From: Promethearchaeum sp.
GTDB taxonomy: Archaea; Asgardarchaeota; Lokiarchaeia; Sigyniarchaeales; Promethearchaeaceae
DNA: 19,927 nucleotides
Assembly (NCBI GenBank): GCA_030611625.1
Contig: JAUWPK010000013.1
Location: 1-19,927 of the forward strand
Direction of reading: 5' to 3'
The notes below the pieces were generated by a model that did not search any database, had not been told where the DNA came from, and saw only the letters and a list, made by a program, of their open reading frames with translations. The position numbers and the translations under genes were made by a program. Shown here one piece after another: positions 1-5,903 of the stretch (positions are counted from its first letter, which is position 1; every line of letters starts with the position of its first letter).

Positions 1-686
1 ACCACTTTAAAAAATTTCATTCCATCTTCTACTGATTCTATATAAGCTGCAATTACTTTCGTATTATCATCATTAGCAAGGTATTCAATAAAATCAACTT
101 CATCTGCATCAACTTTATTTCCCAAAGAAATGAAAGAGCTAAAGCCGATATCATTATTTACTGCCCAATCTAAAAGCCCTGTCATCATGGCCCCCGACTG
201 TGAAAGCATTGCAATGTTTCCTTTCTTGGGAGTTTGATTTGCAAACGAGAAGTTGCCATTTGTAATCAGACCTAAGCAATTCGGCCCCAATATTCGCATT
301 TTGTATTTTTTCCCAAGCTTTTGGATTTCCAATTCACGTATTCTTCCTTCTCCACCGACCTCTTTAAAGCCTGCTGTAATAATTACAACAGCTTTCACCT
401 TTTTCTTGCCACATTCTTCCACGACGGGCACACAAAATTTGCTTGGAATACAAATAACAGCCATATCAATTTCATCTGAAATATCAAGAATCGACTTATA
501 TGCTTTATAACCTAAAATTTCTTCAGATTTCGGGTTTATTGGATAATATTTACCGGGAAAATTAGAATTTTGCATATTTTTAATTACTGTGTTTCCAATT
601 TTTCCTAAAGTATTACTCGCTCCTATTATTGCTACAGATCTTGGATTAAACATCGCTTCAAGTTCTTTCACAGTCTTCGAAGACAT
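1..686 (-). CDS. ADP-forming acyl/acetyl-CoA synthetase, CoA-binding (alpha) part, C-terminus cut by window edge
   Basis: The reading frame is open from an ATG at 684-686 to the window edge, about 228 residues. It begins MSSKTVKELEAMFNPRSVAI and runs through a Rossmann CoA-binding domain: the IGAS turn near residue 17, INPK and AVICIPS segments, then ILGPNCLGL and the QSGAMMTGLLDW and SLGNKVDADEVDFIEYL blocks of the succinyl-CoA-ligase-like fold. These are the conserved blocks of ADP-forming acetyl-CoA synthetases (NDP-forming), which convert acyl-CoA + ADP + Pi to acid + ATP in fermenting archaea. The part holding the phospho-accepting His and any fused ATP-grasp beta subunit lies outside the window. 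A single-chain alpha-beta form, or the acyl-CoA-synthetase part of a Pat-type acetyltransferase, therefore cannot be excluded. There is no clear Shine-Dalgarno next to the start. The upstream gene is divergent. Confidence 0.88.
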   Translation of the reverse strand, partial: MSSKTVKELEAMFNPRSVAIIGASNTLGKIGNTVIKNMQNSNFPGKYYPINPKSEEILGYKAYKSILDISDEIDMAVICIPSKFCVPVVEECGKKKVKAVVIITAGFKEVGGEGRIRELEIQKLGKKYKMRILGPNCLGLITNGNFSFANQTPKKGNIAMLSQSGAMMTGLLDWAVNNDIGFSSFISLGNKVDADEVDFIEYLANDDNTKVIAAYIESVEDGMKFFKV

Positions 687-714
687 CAACAAAACACTAT
701 GCAACTATCCTTAA

Positions 715-730
715 ATTTGTTTTTACAAAT
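715..730. promoter_or_regulatory. short palindrome between divergent genes, possible operator
   Basis: ATTTGT-TTTT-ACAAAT is a perfect 6-bp inverted repeat with a 4-base spacer. It lies 29-44 bases upstream of the acyl-CoA synthetase start, where a promoter would sit. It could be an operator or chance symmetry in AT-rich DNA. The remainder of 687-868 is AT-rich and holds the divergent promoters, but no convincing TATA box could be singled out. Confidence 0.2.
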
Positions 731-854
731 AATTAATTGAATACAGAGAATTGCCATTCAACCAAAGGTGAAAGTAAATTTAATAAAAAGGAAAAATAAA
801 AAAAATAGGAAGTTTTAAAAACTTTTTTATTAAATATATTATCAAAACGTTTTT

Positions 855-863
855 AGGAGTGAT
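855..863 (+). promoter_or_regulatory. Shine-Dalgarno site of the small membrane protein
   Basis: AGGAGTGAT, five bases upstream of the ATG at 869. It is the strongest plus-strand ribosome binding site in the window and fixes this start codon. Confidence 0.8.
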
Positions 864-868
864 TTTTA

Positions 869-1267
869 ATGCTTTTTCAAATGGATGATATATTTTATTA
901 TATGGGCTCAGAAATTGTGATTATGATTATTGTGAGCATAGTTCTCTCACTTATAATGATAATAACTCAAATATTAGTTGGAGCGGGTACGTTGAAATGG
1001 GGTTTAGAAGCTGTTGATGGTAAAGATGAAGGTTTTGGTTCTCGTTTAGGAACAGTCTTTGTAATTTTTTTAATTAATAGTTTTCTTCCTTTGATTGGTC
1101 TTTTCATCGGGTGGAAATTTATCTCCTCTCGACATGATTTAAATTATGGGGAAAGTATTCTGGCATTTATGGTATACCAACTTCCAATGTTAATTATTCT
1201 TCTTGTAATTTCACTGATAGCATCTGGAATAATTACTGGAATTGTGTTTTTAATTCTTTATGTATAA
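869..1267 (+). CDS. small integral membrane protein, function unknown
   Basis: A 132-residue protein dominated by hydrophobic segments, at about residues 15-40, 60-86 and 96-131; the last could form two passes. It has only a short polar loop (AVDGKDEGFGSRL) and a second loop (ISSRHDLNYGES). Three or four transmembrane helices with conserved-looking glycines (GAGTLKWG) suggest a compact membrane protein. No catalytic motif or family is recognised. The start is strongly supported: AGGAGTGAT at 855-863 lies five bases before the ATG and matches the archaeal anti-Shine-Dalgarno. A T-rich terminator follows the stop. It appears to be a single-gene unit, divergent from the acyl-CoA synthetase gene and convergent with the secreted-protein gene. 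Confidence 0.75.
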   Translation: MLFQMDDIFYYMGSEIVIMIIVSIVLSLIMIITQILVGAGTLKWGLEAVDGKDEGFGSRLGTVFVIFLINSFLPLIGLFIGWKFISSRHDLNYGESILAFMVYQLPMLIILLVISLIASGIITGIVFLILYV

Positions 1268-1432
1268 TCCATTATATAGCGAAATACTTTTTTTTTCTTT
1301 TTCTTTTTCAATTCAATATTACAAGTATATAATGCGAAGTGATATCCAGGAATACTATTTATAATCTCCATGAAAACTTGATCGATTACAAAGAATGATT
1401 CATCATTTTGTTCTGATGACTAATTTAAAATT
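1260..1432 (-). pseudogene. decayed C-terminal tail of a second IPGY-type secreted protein
   Basis: On the minus strand a frame open after a TAG reads SSEQNDESFFVIDQVF, then MEIINSIPGYHFALYT, then a lysine run, ending at a TAA that overlaps the end of the plus-strand gene. It resembles the tail of the neighbouring intact protein (LEIIQSIPGYPMEL, hydrophobic stretch, SKKHK). At DNA level CCAGGAATACT occurs at both 1346-1356 and 1550-1560. The hydrophobic helix expected between IPGY and the basic end is shortened to about a dozen residues, and no gene body or start is present. I read it as the remnant of a tandem paralogue, with chance similarity as the alternative. Otherwise 1268-1470 holds only poly-T/poly-A tracts. 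Confidence 0.35.
1287..1309 (+). terminator. poly-T archaeal-type terminator
   Basis: Three T-runs (CTTTTTTTTTC, then TTTTTC twice) begin about 20 bases after the stop of the small membrane protein, with no hairpin. This matches archaeal oligo-T termination. On the other strand the same bases form a lysine-rich run at the end of the suspected gene remnant. Confidence 0.55.
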
Positions 1433-1451
1433 AAGAAGAAAAAATATATGA

Positions 1452-1470
1452 ATAAAAAAAAATTAAAAAA
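1452..1470 (-). terminator. poly-T terminator after the IPGY-tail gene
   Basis: On the minus strand the stop codon is followed immediately by T6-AA-T9 and further T-runs without a hairpin, as expected for archaeal oligo-T termination. Confidence 0.5.
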
Positions 1471-2073
1471 TTATTTATGTTTTTTGCTTAAAATTATTAT
1501 TCCTAAAGTCGAAATGGCAAAAATTGCAAGAAATAGTTCCATTGGGTAGCCAGGAATACTCTGAATAATTTCAAGAATATTAAAACCTTTTTTCTTAATT
1601 AAAATACCTGATTTTTCCTCATCTTCAATACTTGTCATTTCCCAATGTTTGAGTATGCCTTTTTCATCCCATAACATCTTCAAGTATTCAGATGTTTCAA
1701 GTTCAGTGTCTTCCACACTATATTTCATTCCATATTCAAGTTCTTCTATACTATAAACAATTGAATTGTTATCGCCATAGGTCGTATCAAGAAAATCATC
1801 CTGATTTTCAACGACATCATTTAGTTCATCTTTAAAATCATCGAAAGAATCTTCTGACCACACAAGAAATATAAACCACATAAAACCTACTGCACCCGTT
1901 GTAATTTCATCATCGACTTCAAGGCCATCGTCTGCATCTTCTTCATCAATTTCGAAATCTGTAGTAATATAATACATTAATTCTCCAGTTGAATCAATTT
2001 CTTCTATTATTAGAGTAAATGAGCCGTCTACTGTAATATCTCCTTCGTCCCATAAAGTTAAGTTAAAGATCAA
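1471..2073 (-). CDS. secreted acidic protein with IPGY-type C-terminal sorting/anchor tail
   Basis: A 200-residue open part, numbered from a TTG at 2071-2073, with no enzymatic motif. It is very acidic (DFEIDEEDADDGLEVDDE), as for extracellular domains. It ends in IPGYPMEL, one hydrophobic helix of about 17 residues (FLAIFAISTLGIIIL), and basic SKKHK. This tripartite tail is the layout of archaeosortase-type PGF/PGY-CTERM signals reported in several archaea, so processing or anchoring at the cell surface is inferred. The TTG start is doubtful: it has no Shine-Dalgarno, and the same frame continues upstream through a TGA at 2095-2097 into a clear signal peptide ending SPALAA (see 2074-2178). 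The true gene is probably longer and either interrupted, read through, or affected by an assembly error. Family unrecognised. Confidence 0.6.
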   Translation of the reverse strand: MIFNLTLWDEGDITVDGSFTLIIEEIDSTGELMYYITTDFEIDEEDADDGLEVDDEITTGAVGFMWFIFLVWSEDSFDDFKDELNDVVENQDDFLDTTYGDNNSIVYSIEELEYGMKYSVEDTELETSEYLKMLWDEKGILKHWEMTSIEDEEKSGILIKKKGFNILEIIQSIPGYPMELFLAIFAISTLGIIILSKKHK

Positions 2074-2178
2074 CTCGTCTCCTTCTTCAACCAGTCAATC
2101 ATTAGCTGCTAAAGCAGGTGAAATAGAACTAAATCCAATTAAAACCATTAACACAGATGCGATACCAAATTTTTTTAT
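2074..2178 (-). other. in-frame signal peptide cut off from its gene by TGA; possible ATA start
   Basis: Upstream of the open part, in the same frame, the minus strand reads IKKFGIASVLMVLIGFSS, then ISPALAAND, TGA (2095-2097), LVEEGDELIFNLT. This has a basic N-terminus, a hydrophobic core and an ALA-A cleavage site, a textbook signal peptide for the secreted protein downstream. The frame is closed by TAA at 2182-2184. The only start-like codon before the basic residues is ATA (2176-2178), preceded by AAGTGAT at ideal spacing; the first ATG (2146-2148) falls inside the hydrophobic core. The gene may be a fresh pseudogene, may carry consensus errors, or may be read through at TGA. Confidence 0.5.
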
Positions 2179-2272
2179 TTTTTATCACTTCTTTAATCGT
2201 TTCACTAAAACGATTATTATACAATTTCTTAGTTTATGAGTATATAAAATGATCATAATTAAAGCAAAATAA

Positions 2273-3595
2273 TTATAAAATCTGATAAGAAACTGTTTCC
2301 TTCACTTCTAACTCAGTTTCCCCTTTGTAACTCCAAAAATAAGTATTTTGTTCGAGATTTAACCCTTCTCTTTGACGACATATGTGTTGACATGATACTC
2401 CAGTGAGAAAACCCCAAGTTGGATCACATTGACGCCAAGTTTTTGCAGATGGAGAGTAAAATTCGCACCAAGCATGCCCTTTATCGTTCAAAATTTGATC
2501 TTCTGGATTTATCGTCCAGCCATGCACAATCCTTGCAGGAATCCCTCCACCACGTAATATAGAAACAAATAAATCAGATATTTCAGAACAATCTCCTCTT
2601 CTAAGGCGTAAGGCATTTGCTGCGTTGTCTCTAAAACCATTTATTTCATATCTGATTTTCCGATTAACAAATTCAAAAGCAAGTTTAATGAAAGTTGAAG
2701 CATTAATCGAGTTTTTTTTTAATGCTGAAATTAAATCTTGAATTTCAGAATCAAATAATGGCCAATAGATAGATGAATTCAACATTTTTTCTCCTAAACT
2801 ACCTACTTTTGTAATAACATTATATTCAGTCCATTTCCCGAAATTTGGAAGCATTACGGATAGATTCCCTTTCGGTTGCACATCTACATGAAATGAAATG
2901 TAATCCGTTTTACCTGCTGGAAGTTCGTTGATATTGAACTTAATAATTGCATTATTATCATCATCTTTTACAATTTTAGCTTGAGAAATCATGGGATTAA
3001 TAACATTTTGAAATTTAGTTGTTGGGGGGATGTAAGAACTAAATTCAATGTTTTTAGCATTCTTATTTCCTAAGTTAATGAGTTGATAGTGATAATTTAA
3101 CCTATAAAATGGAGCTTTTCCCCATTCGATTCTGATACTGGAAGATTTTGAAGCGTGAGAAACTAAGGATTTTGCGAATGTCCCTGGTATTATGTTGCGC
3201 GTTTTCTCTTTTGTATCAAAAATTACCTTTGCTAATGCCGAGCTAAAAAATAATTTACCTGCATGCTGTAAAAATACAATTTCTGTTAAATTTTCTTTGG
3301 GCCATTCAATAATATTAAGATTTCCAATCTTTTCGATATAATTTTGGTTTAATAACAATTGCAACTCGTATACATATTTTTCACCAGAGAAGATCGGTTT
3401 TGGGAATTCAACTTCAATTTTAATTCCATCTACAGTTTTTGTTTTTGATGTTGGAACAGGGATTTTTCCTTTAATGTATGCTGCGCAACCATCAATTGGT
3501 AAAGAAGTAGTGTAAGAAAATCCCAAAAATGGATTAATTCCTTCCCAAATCCCTGCAACAAATTGTTTTACCATAATATCATTGCGGTCGATCAC
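2273..3595 (-). CDS. transglutaminase-like superfamily protein (cysteine protease fold), intracellular
   Basis: A 440-residue protein with a C-terminal transglutaminase-core domain at about residues 300-410. The catalytic triad is visible: Cys336 in RRGDCSEIS, His374 in KGHAWCEFY and Asp391 in QCDPTWG, plus the usual GIPARIVHGW strand. The first 290 residues are beta-rich, with SFHVDVQPKGNL-like strands, and resemble the Ig-like region often placed before such domains. No signal peptide or membrane helix is seen, so a cytoplasmic peptidase or transglutaminase-like hydrolase is inferred; the substrate is unknown. The start is uncertain. GTG at 3595 lacks a Shine-Dalgarno and ATG at 3574 is another option. 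Coding-like sequence continues to an ACG at 3634-3632 that sits seven bases after AGGAGG, where an ATG would be expected. Confidence 0.85.
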   Translation of the reverse strand: MIDRNDIMVKQFVAGIWEGINPFLGFSYTTSLPIDGCAAYIKGKIPVPTSKTKTVDGIKIEVEFPKPIFSGEKYVYELQLLLNQNYIEKIGNLNIIEWPKENLTEIVFLQHAGKLFFSSALAKVIFDTKEKTRNIIPGTFAKSLVSHASKSSSIRIEWGKAPFYRLNYHYQLINLGNKNAKNIEFSSYIPPTTKFQNVINPMISQAKIVKDDDNNAIIKFNINELPAGKTDYISFHVDVQPKGNLSVMLPNFGKWTEYNVITKVGSLGEKMLNSSIYWPLFDSEIQDLISALKKNSINASTFIKLAFEFVNRKIRYEINGFRDNAANALRLRRGDCSEISDLFVSILRGGGIPARIVHGWTINPEDQILNDKGHAWCEFYSPSAKTWRQCDPTWGFLTGVSCQHICRQREGLNLEQNTYFWSYKGETELEVKETVSYQIL

Positions 3596-3641
3596 CAGTT
3601 GGACTTGTTTAATCTCATTATTTTTGGTATTCGTAAAATTT

Positions 3642-3647
3642 CCTCCT
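3642..3647 (-). promoter_or_regulatory. Shine-Dalgarno AGGAGG pointing to a non-ATG start (ACG, 3634-3632)
   Basis: AGGAGG on the minus strand is followed after seven bases by ACG, then NTKNNEIKQVQLVIDRND in frame with the transglutaminase-like protein. No in-frame ATG lies at a suitable distance. This is the strongest ribosome binding site near this gene. Confidence 0.6.
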
Positions 3648-3711
3648 CTACTTCTAAATAAAACTCACGAAATATAAAGAATTAGGTCATTTTGAATATA
3701 AGAAATGAGAG

Positions 3712-3719
3712 AAAAAAAA
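3712..3719 (-). terminator. poly-T terminator after the serine operon
   Basis: On the minus strand the stop of the phosphoglycerate dehydrogenase gene is followed within about ten bases by TCTCTTTTTTTTCTC. This is an oligo-T terminator without a hairpin. Confidence 0.5.
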
Positions 3720-3726
3720 GAGAAAA

Positions 3727-4719
3727 TTATTTCTTAATGCTTTTTTCGTTAACACAGTTGATAAGTTTATTGTCATTTAAATATTGAGCAATTCCATTCG
3801 CTGCTAGTAATGCAACATTGACTTGTGCTTCTTTGCTGCTTGCACCTAAGTGAGGAGTGCATACTACATTATCTAATCCGATATATGGAAAATCTTCTTT
3901 GGTTGCTGGTTCTTTGGAATAAACATCTATACATGCTCCTCCAATTTTTTTGTTAACCAAAGCATCGTAGAGTTCTTTTTCATTAACGACTGCACCACGC
4001 GCACAATTAACAATAACTGCTGTATCCTTCATAATCTCGAATTGTTCTTTACCAATCATGCCACGAGTTGATTCAGTAACCGGAACATGCAAACTCAAGA
4101 AATCAACATCAGAAAGGAATTTGTTTAGATCATCATAAAGTTCAACACCAATTGATTGTGCAAACTCCTTGGTAACAAAAACATCATAAGCTATAGTTTT
4201 CATTCCAATTACTTGACAGATTTTTGCTACGCCTGCTCCTATTCGACCAATACCTAAAATACCTAGGGTTTTTCCCTTTAATTCAGTTCCTTTTAGATTT
4301 TTCTTCTCCCATTTTCCTTCTTTCATTGATTGGTTTGCTATACTGATATGTCTAACCCAACTGAGCATTAAACCGAGAGTTAACTCGATTACAGCGTTTG
4401 TATTACCGGTTGGTGTTATAATGACTGCAATTCCTTTTTTATTGCAAGCGTCTACATCAATGTTATTATAACCTGCTCCAGCTCTTGCAATTACTTTAAG
4501 GTTTTTTGCAGCTTCAATTACTGCAGATGTTGCTTTAGTAGCACTTCTTACAATCATTGCATCATATTCTGGTATCATTTTGATTAATTCTGCTTCAGTA
4601 TGCTTTGTCCGAATATCTAATTCTATATTGGAGCAAATTTCTAAACCTTCATCTAAGCCTGATTGGCTACAATTGTCTGCGACAAGAATTTTAAATTTTT
4701 TATCTGACATTTTTCCCAC
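3727..4719 (-). CDS. serA: D-3-phosphoglycerate dehydrogenase, short form without ACT domain
   Basis: Oxidises 3-phosphoglycerate to 3-phosphohydroxypyruvate with NAD, the first step of serine synthesis, in the cytoplasm. It has D-isomer-specific 2-hydroxyacid dehydrogenase architecture: a split substrate domain around an NAD-binding Rossmann domain with GILGIGRIG (GxGxxG at residues 156-161). The catalytic residues are Arg241 (NCARGAVV), Glu270 (DVYSKEP) and His290 (TPHLGASS). At about 330 residues it lacks the C-terminal ACT/ASB regulatory domains of long SerA, so serine feedback through ACT is not expected. The frame opens with GTG at 4719, but the ATG at 4710 (MSDKKFK) is the better start, because AAGGTGG lies just before it and contains that GTG. 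The gene follows the aminotransferase gene directly, with its Shine-Dalgarno overlapping that stop. A general hydroxyacid dehydrogenase is possible but less likely given the neighbour. Confidence 0.88.
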   Translation of the reverse strand: MGKMSDKKFKILVADNCSQSGLDEGLEICSNIELDIRTKHTEAELIKMIPEYDAMIVRSATKATSAVIEAAKNLKVIARAGAGYNNIDVDACNKKGIAVIITPTGNTNAVIELTLGLMLSWVRHISIANQSMKEGKWEKKNLKGTELKGKTLGILGIGRIGAGVAKICQVIGMKTIAYDVFVTKEFAQSIGVELYDDLNKFLSDVDFLSLHVPVTESTRGMIGKEQFEIMKDTAVIVNCARGAVVNEKELYDALVNKKIGGACIDVYSKEPATKEDFPYIGLDNVVCTPHLGASSKEAQVNVALLAANGIAQYLNDNKLINCVNEKSIKK

Positions 4720-4720
4720 C

Positions 4721-5830
4721 TTATAGATTTTTCAACACTTCACTTGCAGCATCCAACATTTTTTGGGTTTCTTCTTTGGTAATCCAACCCATTGGAGCCA
4801 TTCTAAATGTTTTTCCCTTAAGAGCTTTTCCGTAACCGTTAACTATTTTGTATCCCGCTTCAAACATATCATTAACGAATTTTCCAACATCAATATTTTT
4901 ATTATTTGCAATGGTTACAACAGTTTGACTGTGATATCCTTCTTCGCTAAAAATCTCGAATCCATTCGCTACTGCCCAATCCCTAATCATTTGTGATCTT
5001 TCAGTATGACCTTTGTAAAAATTCTCTGGACCATCGGAAATAATTCTTTCTAAAACAGTCTTTAATGCTCGAATTTGAGGGATTGGAGGTGTGATTGGAT
5101 GCTCGTCTGATTCTCCCTTTTTCTTTAGTTTAATAAAATCAAAGTAGAATCCACGATTTTCAACAGTCTTAGCTTTCTCAAATGCTCGATCCGAAATCGA
5201 ACAAATTGCTATACCAGGAGGGATACCAAAACATTTTTGAACGGATGCAAGTGCTACGTCAATACCCCATTCGTCAACATTTAATCTGGTTCCTCCCATT
5301 CCCGAAACACAATCAACGCACAATAAGGCTCCACTCTCTTTTATAATCGGCCCAATTTTTTCTAATGGGTTTAAGATCCCTGTAGACGTTTCATTAAAAG
5401 TAATAAACACCACTGGATATTTTTTTTTATTCAATGTTGCTTTAACTAATTCAAGAGAGATTCCTTTTCCCCAATCTACCGATATAACATCTGATTTTTT
5501 ACCGTTTAGCTTTGCAATTGAAGCCCATCTATCTCCAAAGGCACCGCAAGTGAAAAATAATCCTGTTTCATCATCCTTGAGTAAATTTCTAACACAAGCT
5601 TCTAAAATTCCCGTTCCCGAGTTCGCAAAAATTAAAACTTCATTTTTTGTGCTTAGTAAAGTTTGTAAATTTTTTCTTATAGATCGATGCATTTCACGAT
5701 ATGCAAGACTTCTGTGAGTGTCATTGGCTTTCCCTAATTCCTTTAGTATCCATTCTGGTGATTCTACAGGTCCAGGTGTAAAAAGCATGAAATCTTTACC
5801 ATCTGGATTAAACTGTTTGGTAGGAGACAT
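4721..5830 (-). CDS. class V aminotransferase (serine-pyruvate/alanine-glyoxylate type), likely the serine-pathway transaminase
   Basis: A PLP-dependent fold-type I aminotransferase of 369 residues, close to the usual length for the AGXT/serine-pyruvate family. FTPGPVESP is near residue 17 and THRSLAYREMH near 38. SGTG at residues 71-74 binds the PLP phosphate, Asp173 (CVDCVSGMGG) contacts the pyridine nitrogen, and Lys199 in SVQKCFG is the PLP lysine. The C-terminal GKTFRMAPMG is typical. Tight linkage to serA suggests it transaminates 3-phosphohydroxypyruvate or hydroxypyruvate in serine formation. Glyoxylate-alanine exchange is also within the family's range, and the sequence alone does not decide. 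The ATG at 5830 is preceded by AAAAAGGTACA, a short-spaced Shine-Dalgarno. It is first gene of the operon. Confidence 0.87.
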   Translation of the reverse strand: MSPTKQFNPDGKDFMLFTPGPVESPEWILKELGKANDTHRSLAYREMHRSIRKNLQTLLSTKNEVLIFANSGTGILEACVRNLLKDDETGLFFTCGAFGDRWASIAKLNGKKSDVISVDWGKGISLELVKATLNKKKYPVVFITFNETSTGILNPLEKIGPIIKESGALLCVDCVSGMGGTRLNVDEWGIDVALASVQKCFGIPPGIAICSISDRAFEKAKTVENRGFYFDFIKLKKKGESDEHPITPPIPQIRALKTVLERIISDGPENFYKGHTERSQMIRDWAVANGFEIFSEEGYHSQTVVTIANNKNIDVGKFVNDMFEAGYKIVNGYGKALKGKTFRMAPMGWITKEETQKMLDAASEVLKNL

Positions 5831-5856
5831 TGTACCTTTTTAAAAAGAACTGATTT

Positions 5857-5872
5857 ATTTATAGTTTTTCGA
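5857..5872 (-). promoter_or_regulatory. archaeal BRE/TATA promoter of the aminotransferase-serA operon
   Basis: On the minus strand CGAAAAACTATAAATA combines an A-rich BRE with a TATA box centred about 30 bases before the aminotransferase ATG. Transcription would start within a few bases of the start codon, giving a leaderless or very short-leader mRNA. Confidence 0.5.
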
Positions 5873-5903
5873 TCGCACATCCCATTTATTACCCAAAATT
5901 TTT

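Noticed and set aside
253..510. Plus-strand ORF of 85 residues
   Set aside because: It is antisense to the ADP-forming acyl-CoA synthetase gene, whose conserved motifs fix the minus-strand frame; the plus-strand product is Ser/Thr/Phe-rich without a motif.
1380..1440. CATCA-GAACAAAA-TGATG hairpin downstream of the IPGY gene as a SECIS element
   Set aside because: The stem is only five pairs and lacks the long helix and conserved bulge of archaeal SECIS; too weak to claim, though a structure search would be worthwhile.
4763..4996. Plus-strand ORF inside the aminotransferase gene
   Set aside because: Antisense shadow of the conserved C-terminal part of the aminotransferase; no ribosome site.
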